DNA of 64,000 bases, taken from positions 1 through 64,000 of the forward strand of contig NZ_AUEZ01000017.1 of the NCBI RefSeq assembly GCF_000426245.1. Direction: 5' to 3'. The notes below the pieces were generated by a model, which worked only from the letters and a program-made list of their open reading frames with translations, made no database searches and was not told the origin of the DNA. Shown one piece after another: positions 15,732 through 24,831 of the stretch (positions within the stretch are counted from its first letter, which is position 1; the number at the start of each line of letters is the position of its first letter). The DNA is from Bradyrhizobium sp. Ai1a-2. Its GTDB lineage: Bacteria; Pseudomonadota; Alphaproteobacteria; Rhizobiales; Xanthobacteraceae. Position numbers and translations under genes: made by a program.

Positions 15732-17120
15732 ATGGCTGACAGGGGTGATGCGATTGCTCGCGTTCGACAGCATTTTCAATCAGGTGAGTTTCTTCGCGAA
15801 CTTGACCAGCGTGTTGGTTACCGGACCGAAAGCCAGAATCCCGCCAGCGGCGCCGCGCTCCGCGCTTATCTGACCGACAACCTGCAACCTACGCTTGCCG
15901 AACTCGATTTCAAGACTCGTTTGATCGAGTCCCCGACGGGCAAAGGCCCGTATCTGCTGGCCGAATATCTCGAGGACGCCTCGCGCCCGACCGTGCTGAC
16001 CTACGGCCATGGCGACGTCGTCGACGGCATGATCGGCGAATGGCGCGACAATCTCGATCCCTGGAAGACCACGATCAAGGGCGATCGCGTCTATGGCCGC
16101 GGCACCGCTGACAACAAGGGCCAGCACAGCATCAACATCGCCGCGCTACGTGCGGTGCGGGAGGCCCGCGGAGGCAAGCTCGGCTTTAACGTAAAATTCA
16201 TCATCGAGACCGGGGAGGAGATCGGCTCGCCCGACCTGCGGACCGTCTGCGAAGCTCATCGTGAGGAACTCAAGGCCGATCTGTTCCTGGCATCCGACGG
16301 GCCGCGGCTTTCGGCCGAGCGGCCGACAATCTTCCTCGGCTGCCGCGGCGGCAACCGTATCCATCTCGACGTCAACCTGCGCGAGGGCGGGCACCACTCC
16401 GGCAATTGGGGCGGTGTGCTCGCCAATCCCGCCACCATCCTGGCGAACGCGATTGCGAGCCTGGTCGACACCAAGGGCCGGATGAAGCTGGAGGCGTTGA
16501 AGCCGCCGCCGATCTCGAACCGGGTCCGCGCGGCGCTGGCGGATGTGAAGGTCGAGCCCGGCCCGGACGAGCCGGCGCTGTCGCCGGATTGGGGCGAGGA
16601 GGGGCTTTCGCCCGCCGAGCGGCTCTACGCCTGGAACACGCTGGAGGTGCTGGCGATGTCCTCGGGCAATATCGCTAGCCCGGCGAATGCAATTCCGGGC
16701 CATGCCAACGCGGTGCTGCAGCTCCGCTTTGTCGTCGGCACCAAACATCAGGAAATCATTGACGCCGTGCGCGCGCATCTGCATGCGAACGGTTTTCCGA
16801 TGGTCGAAGTCAGCGGCGCCCAACGCTTTGCGGCGTCGCGGACCGACATGGACAGTCCCTGGATCGACTGGACCGCGGAATCGATCCGCAAGACCACCGG
16901 CAAGGCGCCGGCGATCCTGCCGAATTTCGGCGGCTCGCTGCCGAACGATGTGTTCTCGGAAGGTCTGGGCTTGCCGACGATCTGGGTGCCGCATTCGTAT
17001 CCCGGCTGCTCGCAGCATGCGCCTGACGAGCATATTCTGCTGCCCGTCACCGAGGAGGCGCTCGCCATCATGGCCGGCCTGTTCTGGGATCTCGGCCAAA
17101 CGGCGCGCATGACGAATTGA
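15732..17120 (+). CDS. M20-family metallopeptidase (ArgE/DapE/carboxypeptidase-like)
   Basis: The ATG at 15732 follows AAGGGAAAG, giving 462 residues. The di-zinc site of the M20 family is complete: H93 and D95 (YGHGDVVDG), D127 (GRGTADNKGQ), the catalytic E162-E163 (ETGEEIGS), and a late His in WVPHSYPGCSQH. Such enzymes cleave an amide bond of an N-acyl amino acid or dipeptide. The next gene, 37 nt downstream, is an MHS-type transporter, suggesting uptake and hydrolysis of one compound. The length and insert domain resemble dipeptidase-like members more than ArgE. Confidence 0.9.
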   Translation: MADRGDAIARVRQHFQSGEFLRELDQRVGYRTESQNPASGAALRAYLTDNLQPTLAELDFKTRLIESPTGKGPYLLAEYLEDASRPTVLTYGHGDVVDGMIGEWRDNLDPWKTTIKGDRVYGRGTADNKGQHSINIAALRAVREARGGKLGFNVKFIIETGEEIGSPDLRTVCEAHREELKADLFLASDGPRLSAERPTIFLGCRGGNRIHLDVNLREGGHHSGNWGGVLANPATILANAIASLVDTKGRMKLEALKPPPISNRVRAALADVKVEPGPDEPALSPDWGEEGLSPAERLYAWNTLEVLAMSSGNIASPANAIPGHANAVLQLRFVVGTKHQEIIDAVRAHLHANGFPMVEVSGAQRFAASRTDMDSPWIDWTAESIRKTTGKAPAILPNFGGSLPNDVFSEGLGLPTIWVPHSYPGCSQHAPDEHILLPVTEEALAIMAGLFWDLGQTARMTN

Positions 17121-17157
17121 GAAGCCGACGCTCAGTTCCCTCGGAAAGGCAGTGGTG

Positions 17158-18444
17158 ATGACCGTATCTACGCCGCTCGACTCGCGCATTGGCGTCGAGG
17201 CGAGGAAGAAGAACCTTACACGCCTGATCGTCGCGACCTCGATCGGCAACGCGCTGGAATGGTATGACATCGCCGTCTACGCCTATTTCGCCGTCTACCT
17301 CTCAAAGGCGTTCTTCCCGAGCAACGATCCGACGATGTCGCTGCTCCTGACCTTCGGCACCTTCGGATTGTCGTTCCTGATCCGGCCGATCGGCGGCATT
17401 GTCCTTGGCGCCTATGCCGATCGCCATGGCCGCAAGTCGTCGCTGATGGTGTCGATCATGCTGATGACGGCGGGCACGCTGGCGCTGGCCTTGATGCCGA
17501 CCTATGACACGATCGGCGTCCTCGCGCCGATCGCGGTCCTCCTCGCCCGCCTGGTGCAGGGCTTCTCCGCCGGCGGCGAGTTCGGCAGCTCGACGGCATT
17601 CCTGGTCGAGCACATGCCGGAGCGGCGCGGCTTTGTCGCGAGCTGGCAGTTCGCCAGCCAGGGATTGAGCGGAATATTAGGAGCCGGTTTCGGCGCATTG
17701 CTGACGTCATGGATGAGCCCGGCCGACTTGCAGTCCTGGGGCTGGCGGCTGCCGTTTCTGTTCGGTGTGCTGATCGGGCCGGTCGGCATCTACATCCGCA
17801 ATCACATCGATGACGCGACGCCGCCGCCGGCCGGGGAGCAGACTTCGCCCGTGAGCGAGGTCCTGCTGCGTCAAAAGCTGCCGGTGCTGCTTGCGATCGG
17901 CGCGCTCGCGGTCTCCACCGCGGTCAACTACCTCATCGTCTACATGCCGACCTATGTGGTGAAGACACTCAACCTGCCGCCGTCGGTCGGGTTCATCGCC
18001 TCGCTCGCCGCGCAAACGGCCGTAATGTTGCTGGCGCCAATAGCCGGCCTCGTCTCCGACCGGATCGGGCGCACCACGCATATGATCACGTTCGGCGTAT
18101 TGCTCCTGGTCTCGATCTTTCCGGCATTCCTGCTGCTGACGAGAAACCCGACGCCGGGCTTCATCCTGCTCGGCGTGCTCTGGCTCGGCACCTTGAAGGC
18201 GCTCTATTACGGGCCGCTCGCCGCGTTGATGTCGGAACTGTTCCCGTCGGCAACGCGTGCCACCGGTCTTGGCCTCAGCTACAACATCGGCGTCGCTGCG
18301 TTCGGCGGCATGGGGCCGGCGATCATGACCTGGCTCGGCGGATTCGCGCTGATCGGCGAACTGGCGCCGGGATATTATCTCACGGCCGTCGCGGTCCTGA
18401 GCCTTGCCGCGCTGGTGACGACGCGCCGGCTGGCGCTGGCGTAG
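17158..18444 (+). CDS. MFS transporter, metabolite:H+ symporter (MHS) family
   Basis: The ATG at 17158 follows GGAAAGG at a normal distance. The 428-residue protein has about 12 membrane segments and the MHS pattern seen in ShiA, ProP and KgtP: ATSIGNALEWYDIAVYAYFA in the first helix, RPIGGIVLGAYADRHGRKSS after the second, and VRLVQG-like ARLVQGFSAGGEFGSS. It imports an organic acid, amino acid or osmolyte with H+. It is probably co-transcribed with the M20 peptidase, which would act on the imported compound. The substrate is not readable. Confidence 0.9.
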   Translation: MTVSTPLDSRIGVEARKKNLTRLIVATSIGNALEWYDIAVYAYFAVYLSKAFFPSNDPTMSLLLTFGTFGLSFLIRPIGGIVLGAYADRHGRKSSLMVSIMLMTAGTLALALMPTYDTIGVLAPIAVLLARLVQGFSAGGEFGSSTAFLVEHMPERRGFVASWQFASQGLSGILGAGFGALLTSWMSPADLQSWGWRLPFLFGVLIGPVGIYIRNHIDDATPPPAGEQTSPVSEVLLRQKLPVLLAIGALAVSTAVNYLIVYMPTYVVKTLNLPPSVGFIASLAAQTAVMLLAPIAGLVSDRIGRTTHMITFGVLLLVSIFPAFLLLTRNPTPGFILLGVLWLGTLKALYYGPLAALMSELFPSATRATGLGLSYNIGVAAFGGMGPAIMTWLGGFALIGELAPGYYLTAVAVLSLAALVTTRRLALA

Positions 18445-18474
18445 TAGTTCGCCATCGAAGCGAGTTCTGATGGA

Positions 18475-19245
18475 CTATATGAAGGATACTTGGCCGTTCG
18501 ATCCATCGAGGCCGCCATCGATCGGCAAATTTACGCCGTTTACAAAGCTCGCATCATCGCTGGCAAGGAAGGCGATGACGCCAGCGACTTCCTCCGGCTC
18601 GGCTGCCCGCCCCAGCGGAATGCGTTGGGTTACCGCCTGACGCAGATCGGGGAAGCGTTCGAAAGCGGCCATGGTCAAGTCGGTGAGTGTGATGCCCGGG
18701 CAAACCGCGTTGATGCGTACTCCTTTTTTAGCAAATTCGAGGGCCAGACTCCGCGTGAGATTGGAGACCGCGCCTTTTGTGGCGTCGTAGAAGCTAAGTC
18801 CAAGGTCACCGCCAAGTCCCGAAAGGGATGACACATTAACGATCGAGCCTTTGCTCTTGATAAGATGAGGAAGCGTGGCCCTCGTCACGTTGAGGACACT
18901 ATCGACGTTGGCCGCAAGAATCTCATGCCATTGCTGAGTGGTAAGATCGAGGAAAGCGCCGGCAGTCCCCATTCCGGCGTTGTTAACGACGATGTCGATC
19001 CTGCCGAACCTGCCGACTACATCGGCGATAAGATCTCCAGCTTGGCTAATATTCGAGACATCCGCCGGCCGGATGATGCTGCGGTCGGGTGTCAGAGTTG
19101 CGGCGACATCTTCCAGCTTGGACTTGCGGCGTCCGTTCAGTACGACAATAGCTCCTTCCGCATGAAATCGACGTGCCGTCGCCGCGCCGATGCCGGTCCC
19201 AGCGCCGGTGACGATGACCACCTTGCCGTCGAATCTTGGGGACAT
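18475..19245 (-). CDS. Short-chain dehydrogenase/reductase (FabG-like)
   Basis: The 256-residue enzyme has TGAGTGIG (13-20), NNAG (88-91), S140, Y153 and K157 (YDATK) and the C-terminal RIPLGRAAEPEEVAGVIAFL typical of FabG-like SDRs. GGAGTTCAGGAGCA precedes its ATG. It lies 122 nt downstream of tctA on the same strand and may be read through from the tct operon. Its base composition and codon use look less GC-biased than its neighbours (many third-position A/T, for example around 18720-18790), which hints at a different origin. Confidence 0.88.
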   Translation of the reverse strand: MSPRFDGKVVIVTGAGTGIGAATARRFHAEGAIVVLNGRRKSKLEDVAATLTPDRSIIRPADVSNISQAGDLIADVVGRFGRIDIVVNNAGMGTAGAFLDLTTQQWHEILAANVDSVLNVTRATLPHLIKSKGSIVNVSSLSGLGGDLGLSFYDATKGAVSNLTRSLALEFAKKGVRINAVCPGITLTDLTMAAFERFPDLRQAVTQRIPLGRAAEPEEVAGVIAFLASDDASFVNGVNLPIDGGLDGSNGQVSFI

Positions 19246-19367
19246 TGCTCCTGAACTCCGCCTGATACAGCCGATGCATCGGTTGATGCTGGGGAGCCAC
19301 GATTACAGTTGCGTTTCAGTGGAGACAGACTTGATTACATTTGAAGGAGATCACGATTGGCTCGAGC

Positions 19368-20876
19368 TCACGCGCCCTCATCCAGCGCGACCAGTTCCCG
19401 CTTCTTGCGCAGTGCCGGCAACAGCGGCCCGATCAGCAGCACCACCGCCAGCGCCAGGCACGCCGCCGAGATCGGCCGCTCCACGAAGGTCATCAGGTCG
19501 CCTTGCGAGAGGATCAGCGATTTGCGCAGATTGTTTTCCAGCATCGGCCCGAGCACGAAGGCGAGCACCAGCGGCGCCGGCTCGTAGCCGAGCTTGCGCA
19601 TGAAATAGCCGATCACGCCGAAGGCGATCATTACGTACACATCGAACACATTGTTGCTGGAACAATAGACGCCGATGATGGTGAACAGGATGATTAGCGG
19701 GAACAGGACGTTGTATGGCAGCTTCAAGAGCTGCACCCACATCCCGATCATGGGCAGATTGAGCACCAGCAGCATCAAATTGCCGATATACATGCTGGCG
19801 ACGATGCCCCAGAACAATCCAGGGTTCTGCGTGATCAGGAGCGGGCCCGGCTGCAGGCCGTGGATCACGAAAGCGCCAAGCAGCAGCGCCATCACCACGT
19901 TCGGCGGGATGCCGAGCGTCATCAGCGGAATGAAGGCGCCGCCGGCGGCGGCATTGTTCGCCGATTCCGGGCCGGCGACGCCCTCGATGGCGCCCTTGCC
20001 GAACCGCTCCGGCGTCTTGGAGAGGCGCTTCTCCAGCGCGTAGGATGCAAAGGACGAGATTACCGCGCCGCCGCCCGGCAGGATGCCGAGGAAGAATCCA
20101 AGGACCGTCCCGCGCGATACCGGCCCGACGCTGGCCTTCCAGTCCTCTTTGTTCGGCAAAAGGTGCGTGATCCTCGTGTTGATGACATCGCGCTTGATCG
20201 CCTGCTCGGTGTTGAGCAGCACTTCGGCGATGCCGAACAGCCCCATCACGACAGGCACGAGTCCGATGCCGTCGATCAGCTCGATGCGGCCAAACGTCAG
20301 CCGCGGCTGAGCTGTGATGCTGTCGAGACCGACCAGTCCAAGCACGATGCCGATGCAGGCCATCAGCAGCGCCTTGGCCATCGATCCCTGCGTCAGGAAG
20401 GTCAGGACCACCAGTCCCAGCACCATCAGCGAAAAATATTCGGCCGGGCCGAATGCGATCGCGACGCTGGCGAGCTTTGGCGCGACCAGCATCAGCGCGA
20501 TCAGGGCAAAAGTGCCGGCGATGAACGAGCCGAACGCGGCTATGCCGAGCGCGGGGCCGGCGCGCCCCTGCTTGGCCATCTCGTGGCCGTCGATGCAGGT
20601 GACGACGGAGGCGGCCTCGCCGGGGATGTTGACTAGGATCGAGGTGGTGGAGCCGCCATACATCGAGCCGTAATAGATGCCGGCCATCATGATGATGCCG
20701 GATTCCGGCGTTCCCGACAGCGTCACCGGCAACAGCAGCGACATCGCCGAGATCGGCCCGATGCCGGGCAGCACGCCGACCAGGGTGCCGATGAAGACGC
20801 CGACGAAGCAATAGAGCAGGTTGATGGGTAGAAGCGCGACGCCGAACCCATGGGCGACATTGAGGAGCGTTTCCAT
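19368..20876 (-). CDS. tctA: Tripartite tricarboxylate transporter, large permease TctA
   Basis: The 502-residue protein has about 11-12 membrane segments and the TctA signatures GTLVGVLPGIGPISAMSLLL near residue 33 and, in the second half, GILPGGGAVISSFASYALEK, with PESANNAAAGGAFIPLMTLG between. TctA forms the channel of a secondary transporter that takes a carboxylate from a periplasmic Bug/TctC receptor. The gene follows tctB by 7 nt. The unit TctC-TctB-TctA is complete. Confidence 0.95.
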   Translation of the reverse strand: METLLNVAHGFGVALLPINLLYCFVGVFIGTLVGVLPGIGPISAMSLLLPVTLSGTPESGIIMMAGIYYGSMYGGSTTSILVNIPGEAASVVTCIDGHEMAKQGRAGPALGIAAFGSFIAGTFALIALMLVAPKLASVAIAFGPAEYFSLMVLGLVVLTFLTQGSMAKALLMACIGIVLGLVGLDSITAQPRLTFGRIELIDGIGLVPVVMGLFGIAEVLLNTEQAIKRDVINTRITHLLPNKEDWKASVGPVSRGTVLGFFLGILPGGGAVISSFASYALEKRLSKTPERFGKGAIEGVAGPESANNAAAGGAFIPLMTLGIPPNVVMALLLGAFVIHGLQPGPLLITQNPGLFWGIVASMYIGNLMLLVLNLPMIGMWVQLLKLPYNVLFPLIILFTIIGVYCSSNNVFDVYVMIAFGVIGYFMRKLGYEPAPLVLAFVLGPMLENNLRKSLILSQGDLMTFVERPISAACLALAVVLLIGPLLPALRKKRELVALDEGA

Positions 20877-20883
20877 GATGCGC

Positions 20884-21369
20884 TCAGCCGATCTCGAACA
20901 TGCCCGAGGGCAGTTGAATTCCGAGCAAGTGCTTGAGCACCCACCACATCCCGAGCGGGGCTGCGATCGATAGCGGAATGGTCAGCGACCAGCGCACGGG
21001 ATCGATCACGCGCAAGAGCAGCACCATCAGCGGAATCGCCGACAGCAGAAAGCCGAACGTGTCGAGCGCGAACGAAAACAATGTGAGGCAGCCGATGATC
21101 AGAAGCGGCCTGGTCCAGCGCGTGTTCTCCCAGCGCGAGGCCAGAGTCGGCCCGCCCTCGGTGACAGCAGAGACAATGATCGTGGCTGCGAACACGCAGA
21201 TCAGGATGCCGGTGTAGAACAGCACGTAGCCGGAGCCGGGATCGTTGATGGTGCCGAGTTTGAGCCTCACACCCGACCAGGTCACAAAGCCGCCGAAGGC
21301 CAGGCCAATCAGCCCGCCCCAGAGCTCGGAATTGCTGAGGCGGAATTTCACGTTCGCGTCGTTGCTCAT
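20884..21369 (-). CDS. tctB: Tripartite tricarboxylate transporter, small permease TctB
   Basis: The 161-residue protein has four hydrophobic segments (about residues 15-32, 46-64, 84-118 and 126-150), the usual layout of TctB. It contains GSGYVLFYTGILI, like the family's GPGxFP region. TctB is the small membrane partner of TctA. It lies between tctC and tctA in the normal order. Confidence 0.88.
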   Translation of the reverse strand: MSNDANVKFRLSNSELWGGLIGLAFGGFVTWSGVRLKLGTINDPGSGYVLFYTGILICVFAATIIVSAVTEGGPTLASRWENTRWTRPLLIIGCLTLFSFALDTFGFLLSAIPLMVLLLRVIDPVRWSLTIPLSIAAPLGMWWVLKHLLGIQLPSGMFEIG

Positions 21370-21423
21370 GTCGTGCGTCCAGATGCTCGCGCTGCCACTG
21401 GCGTCTGCCCCGTTGCGAGGGAT

Positions 21424-21525
21424 TAGAGCTTCGGTTCTGATTGAATCAGAACCGAAGCTCTAGATTCTTGTTTTGACGCGTTTTCTTCACGCGAACCGGT
21501 GTCCACTTCGCTCGAAAACGCTCTA
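21424..21525. repeat. Palindromic intergenic repeat, family F, inside the tct operon
   Basis: TAGAGCTTCGGTTCTGATT (21424-21442) is a perfect inverted copy of 21444-21462, with one central base. It is joined to a second block holding GACGCGTTTTCTTCACGCGA and ending CGCTCTAG. The composite is a known style of Bradyrhizobium intergenic repeat. Its right edge supplies the TAG stop (21523-21525, minus strand) of tctC. Confidence 0.85.
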
Positions 21526-22494
21526 GTTCGTCTTCTTCGCGAGACCGAGCGACTCGATCACCTTGCGCTCCGACGCGGTGACCTCGACGACGAACTTCTT
21601 GTAGTCCTCGGTGTTCTTGTAGTTCGGGACCATGTCGTACTTGGCGAGCGTTGCGATCACCGCCGGATCCTCGATCGCCTTCTTGAAGGCGTCGTGCAGC
21701 TTGGCCACGATCTTGGGATCCATGCCCTTCGGCCCGGCGATGCCGAACGGCGAGTCATAGACCATGGGATAGCCGAGTTCCTTGAGCGTCGGCACGTCGG
21801 GATAGTTCGGCGAGCGCGCACCGGTCCACACCATCAACAGGCGCAGCTTTCCGGCATCGACCAGCGGCCGCCAGCCGGTGGAATCCGCCTGCAGCATGGT
21901 GTGCTGGCCAAGCACCGCGGCATTGGTCTCCGCGCCGCCCTTGAACGGCACCTGTGTCAGCTTGATGCCGGCCAGCGCAGCGATCTGCTCCATGCCGATA
22001 TGCAGCGAGGTGCCGGCGCCGGGCGTCGCATAGGTGACCTTGCCGGGATTCTTCTTGGCAAAATCGATCACGTCCTGCCACGTCTTGAACGGACCTTCGG
22101 CGCTGGTCGTGACGCCAAAGGTGTAGCCGGTGAGGTGGACGATATAGCTGAAATCCTTGGCCGGATCCCAGGACACTTCCTGCATCAGGGGCAGGCGGAA
22201 CACGGTGATCGGAATCTGCGCGATGGTGTAGCCGTCCGGCTTCGCGGCCGCCGCCATGGTGGCCGGGCCGACCGTGCCGCCGCCACCGGCCTTGTTGTCG
22301 ATCGCGATCGGCTGGCCCAGGATTTTCGAGGCGCTGTCGGCAATGGCGCGCATCGAGATGTCGGTCGATCCTCCCGCCGGCCAGGGCACGATCAGCGTGA
22401 TCGGTTTTGTCGGATAGTCCTGGGCGGTGGCGGAAGTCGCCATCAGCATGGCGATGGCCGCGACTGCAAGCATCAAGCGATCGTAACGAGGCAT
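21523..22494 (-). CDS. tctC: Bug/TctC-family periplasmic substrate-binding protein
   Basis: The start at 22494 (MPRYDRLMLAVAAIAMLMAT) has AGAGGGAG upstream and begins a signal peptide cleaved near ATAQD. The mature part has the Bug-family pattern YPTKPITLIVPWPAGGSTDI, NKAGGGGTVG, and YATPGAGTSLHIGMEQIAAL. These receptors bind carboxylates such as citrate, tartrate, terephthalate or nicotinate in the periplasm for TctAB. It has 323 residues. The stop codon lies in a palindromic repeat, so the last few residues may reflect repeat insertion. The ligand is unknown. Confidence 0.93.
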   Translation of the reverse strand: MPRYDRLMLAVAAIAMLMATSATAQDYPTKPITLIVPWPAGGSTDISMRAIADSASKILGQPIAIDNKAGGGGTVGPATMAAAAKPDGYTIAQIPITVFRLPLMQEVSWDPAKDFSYIVHLTGYTFGVTTSAEGPFKTWQDVIDFAKKNPGKVTYATPGAGTSLHIGMEQIAALAGIKLTQVPFKGGAETNAAVLGQHTMLQADSTGWRPLVDAGKLRLLMVWTGARSPNYPDVPTLKELGYPMVYDSPFGIAGPKGMDPKIVAKLHDAFKKAIEDPAVIATLAKYDMVPNYKNTEDYKKFVVEVTASERKVIESLGLAKKTN

Positions 22495-22974
22495 GTTCAA
22501 CTCCCTCTGCGGTCCCGTTGGCGCCGGGCCGGATTTGTTTTGTCTTTGATGCGGCGATCTTTCCCGAAAACCAAACAGAAGAAAAGCGTGTTGGAGGAAA
22601 GGTTTGTCGTTGCTGCCGGATGAAACGGCACGTGCGACAATTCGCCTACCGTGGTATGCCGAGGTGCGGAATTGGAGCGGCGGCCCGCGGGCGCGAATGC
22701 CGGCACGGGGCGGCAACCTGTGCGGGCGGCACGGGGACGATCGAGACTAAAGTATGCCCGCTCTATTTTCTCGCCTGCGAGTATGATTTCCTTTGCACGC
22801 CGGGGACATGGGCTGATAGCTGCGGCAACAGGGGGCGCAAGAGTTACAATGATGGCGAAGCTCGGTCATTTTGCGATGAGCGAGACATCCACGGCCGTGT
22901 CGCGGCCACGTGCGCGGCTGCCGGCTGATACACATTCTGACACAATCGAACCTATCCAAACGAGGAGACCACGC
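22495..22974. other. Divergent intergenic region between tctC and the glutamate-type ABC operon
   Basis: These 480 bases hold no supported gene. Open frames exist on both strands, but they extend the flanking genes upstream of their real starts and show no family resemblance. The region must contain both divergent promoters; I could not place them with confidence. Confidence 0.6.
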
Positions 22975-23886
22975 ATGAAACGCCTTCTTTCGATCGGCTT
23001 CGCGCTCGCCGCCGCGCTCGGCGCGGCTGAGGCCGGCGCCCAGGAGCTGACGGGGACGTTGAAGAACATCAAGGACACCGGCACGATCACGCTCGGCCAC
23101 CGCGACTCCTCGATTCCCTTTTCCTATCTCGACGACAACCAGAAGCCGATCGGCTATGCGATGGACATCTGCTACAAGATCGTCGATGCCGTGAAGAAGG
23201 AACTGAAGTTCGACAAGCTCGAGGTGAAGCTCAACCCGGTGACGTCGTCGACCCGCATCCCGCTGCTCGCCAACGGCACCATCGATCTCGAATGCGGTTC
23301 GACCACCAACAACGCCGAGCGGCAGAAGCAGATTTCCTTCACCAACACCCATTTCCTCACCGCGAGCCGCTACGTCTCGAAGAAATCGAACAAGATTAAT
23401 TCGATCGACGACCTCAAGGGCAAGCCGGTGGTCTCGACCGCCGGCACCACCAACATCAAGCAGCTCACCGAGGCCAATGCCGCGCGCGGGTTGAACGTCA
23501 ACATCATCCCGGCCAAGGACCATGCGGAAGCGTTCCTGATGGTCGAGACCGACCGAGCGGTCGCCTTCGTGATGGACGATATCCTGCTGGCGAGCCTGGT
23601 TGCGGGGTCGAAAACACCCGACGACTACGTCATCTCCAAGGACGCGTTCTCCAAGCCGGAGCCGTACGGCATCATGCTGCGCAGGGACGATCCGGCCTTC
23701 AAGAAGGTGGTCGACGCGGCAACCGCCGCGCTCTACACCGGCGGCGAGGGGCAGAAGATCTACGACAAGTGGTTCACGCAGAAGATCCCGCCCAAGGGGC
23801 TGAACCTGAATACGCCGATCGCGGCTGAGTTGAAGAACGAGTTCGCCAAGCCGTCGGACTCGCCGGACCCGGACAGCTATAAGTAG
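22975..23886 (+). CDS. gltI: Amino-acid ABC transporter substrate-binding protein (GltI-like)
   Basis: The ATG at 22975 follows GAGGAGA. The 303-residue product has a Sec signal peptide (MKRLLSIGFALAAALGAAEA, cleavage after AGA-QE). The mature protein matches the glutamate/aspartate receptor GltI: ITLGHRDSSIPFSYLDDNQK, GYAMDICYKIVDAVKK, NGTIDLECGSTTNNAERQ and a C-terminal YDKWFTQKIPPKGLNLN. It binds an acidic amino acid in the periplasm and feeds GltJKL, encoded next. A hairpin-rich repeat after the gene could lower downstream expression relative to the receptor. Confidence 0.92.
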   Translation: MKRLLSIGFALAAALGAAEAGAQELTGTLKNIKDTGTITLGHRDSSIPFSYLDDNQKPIGYAMDICYKIVDAVKKELKFDKLEVKLNPVTSSTRIPLLANGTIDLECGSTTNNAERQKQISFTNTHFLTASRYVSKKSNKINSIDDLKGKPVVSTAGTTNIKQLTEANAARGLNVNIIPAKDHAEAFLMVETDRAVAFVMDDILLASLVAGSKTPDDYVISKDAFSKPEPYGIMLRRDDPAFKKVVDAATAALYTGGEGQKIYDKWFTQKIPPKGLNLNTPIAAELKNEFAKPSDSPDPDSYK

Positions 23887-23893
23887 GTCTTTG

Positions 23894-24021
23894 CTCCTCA
23901 TGGTGAGGAGCGCGTAGCGCGTCTCCGGACGATGCTTCGCATCGCCGGGAGAACCATAAGGCCCCGTCTGTGGCCTCATCCTTCGAGACGCTTGCTGCGC
24001 AAGCTCCTCAGGATGAGGGGC
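23894..24021. repeat. Palindromic intergenic repeat, family E, inside the glt operon
   Basis: CTCCTCATGGTGAGGAGCGC at 23894 forms a hairpin by itself, and the far arm ends in CTCCTCAGGATGAGGGG. Inner arms GAGACGCTTGCTGCGCAAGC form another hairpin. It separates gltI from gltJ. Confidence 0.82.
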
Positions 24022-24098
24022 TACCAGGCCCAGCGATCATCTCAGATGGCCCGTCCATTGCATGGGCGGGCGCGGACGTATAGCGGAACGGGGAAGCC

Positions 24099-24830
24099 TT
24101 GAACTACCACTGGAACTGGCAGATCTTCTTCGAGCCGAACCCGACCGGCAGCGGCACTTATCTGGACATGCTGCTGTCGGGGCTGGTGCTGACGATCAAG
24201 ACCGCACTCATGGCCTGGATCATCGCGCTGGTGTTCGGCTCGGTGGTTGGCGTGCTGCGCACGCTGCCGTCGAAGGCGGCGGGCTGGATCGGCTTCTGCT
24301 ATGTCGAGTTCTTCCGCAACATGCCGCTGCTGGTGCAGCTTTTCCTGTGGTTCTTCGTGCTGCCGGAACTCTTGCCGCGCGCGGCGGGCCTGTGGCTGAA
24401 GCAAATGCCCAATGCGCCGTTCTGGACGGCCTCGATCGGCGTCGGGTTGTTCATGTCGGCGCGCGTTGCGGTGCAGCTTGCCGCCGGCATCGCCTCGCTG
24501 CCGCGGGGGCAGAAGCAGGCCGCGACCGCGCTCGGCCTGACGACGGCGCAGACCTATCGCTACGTGCTGCTGCCGATGGCCTATCGCATTATCCTGCCGC
24601 CGCTGACCTCCGAATTCCTCAATACCGTGAAGAACACCGCCGTGGCGATCACCATCGGCCTGATCGAATTGACCGGGCAGGCACGCGCGATGCAGGAATT
24701 CTCGTTCCAGGTGTTCGAGGCCTTCACGGCCGCGACCATCATGTATCTCCTGGTCAATATCGTCGTCGTCACCGGCATGCGCTTCCTTGAGCGCAAAGTC
24801 GCGATCCCCGGCTATATCGCGGGGAAATAG
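24099..24830 (+). CDS. gltJ: Amino-acid ABC transporter permease (GltJ-like)
   Basis: A TTG at 24099 is the best start: GGGGAAG precedes it and the product MNYHWNWQIFFEPNPTGSGT has the GltJ N-terminus; no ATG fits. The 243-residue permease has five membrane segments, the FFRNMPLLVQLFLWFF region and the EAA-type loop QAATALGLTTAQTYRYVLLP that contacts the ATPase. It pairs with the next gene, 1 nt downstream, to form the heterodimeric channel for glutamate/aspartate-type amino acids. Confidence 0.92.
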   Translation: MNYHWNWQIFFEPNPTGSGTYLDMLLSGLVLTIKTALMAWIIALVFGSVVGVLRTLPSKAAGWIGFCYVEFFRNMPLLVQLFLWFFVLPELLPRAAGLWLKQMPNAPFWTASIGVGLFMSARVAVQLAAGIASLPRGQKQAATALGLTTAQTYRYVLLPMAYRIILPPLTSEFLNTVKNTAVAITIGLIELTGQARAMQEFSFQVFEAFTAATIMYLLVNIVVVTGMRFLERKVAIPGYIAGK

Positions 24831-24831
24831 C

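Noticed and set aside
22651..22974. Upstream extension of gltI to 22651
   Set aside because: It would bury the signal peptide; GAGGAGA precedes the ATG at 22975.
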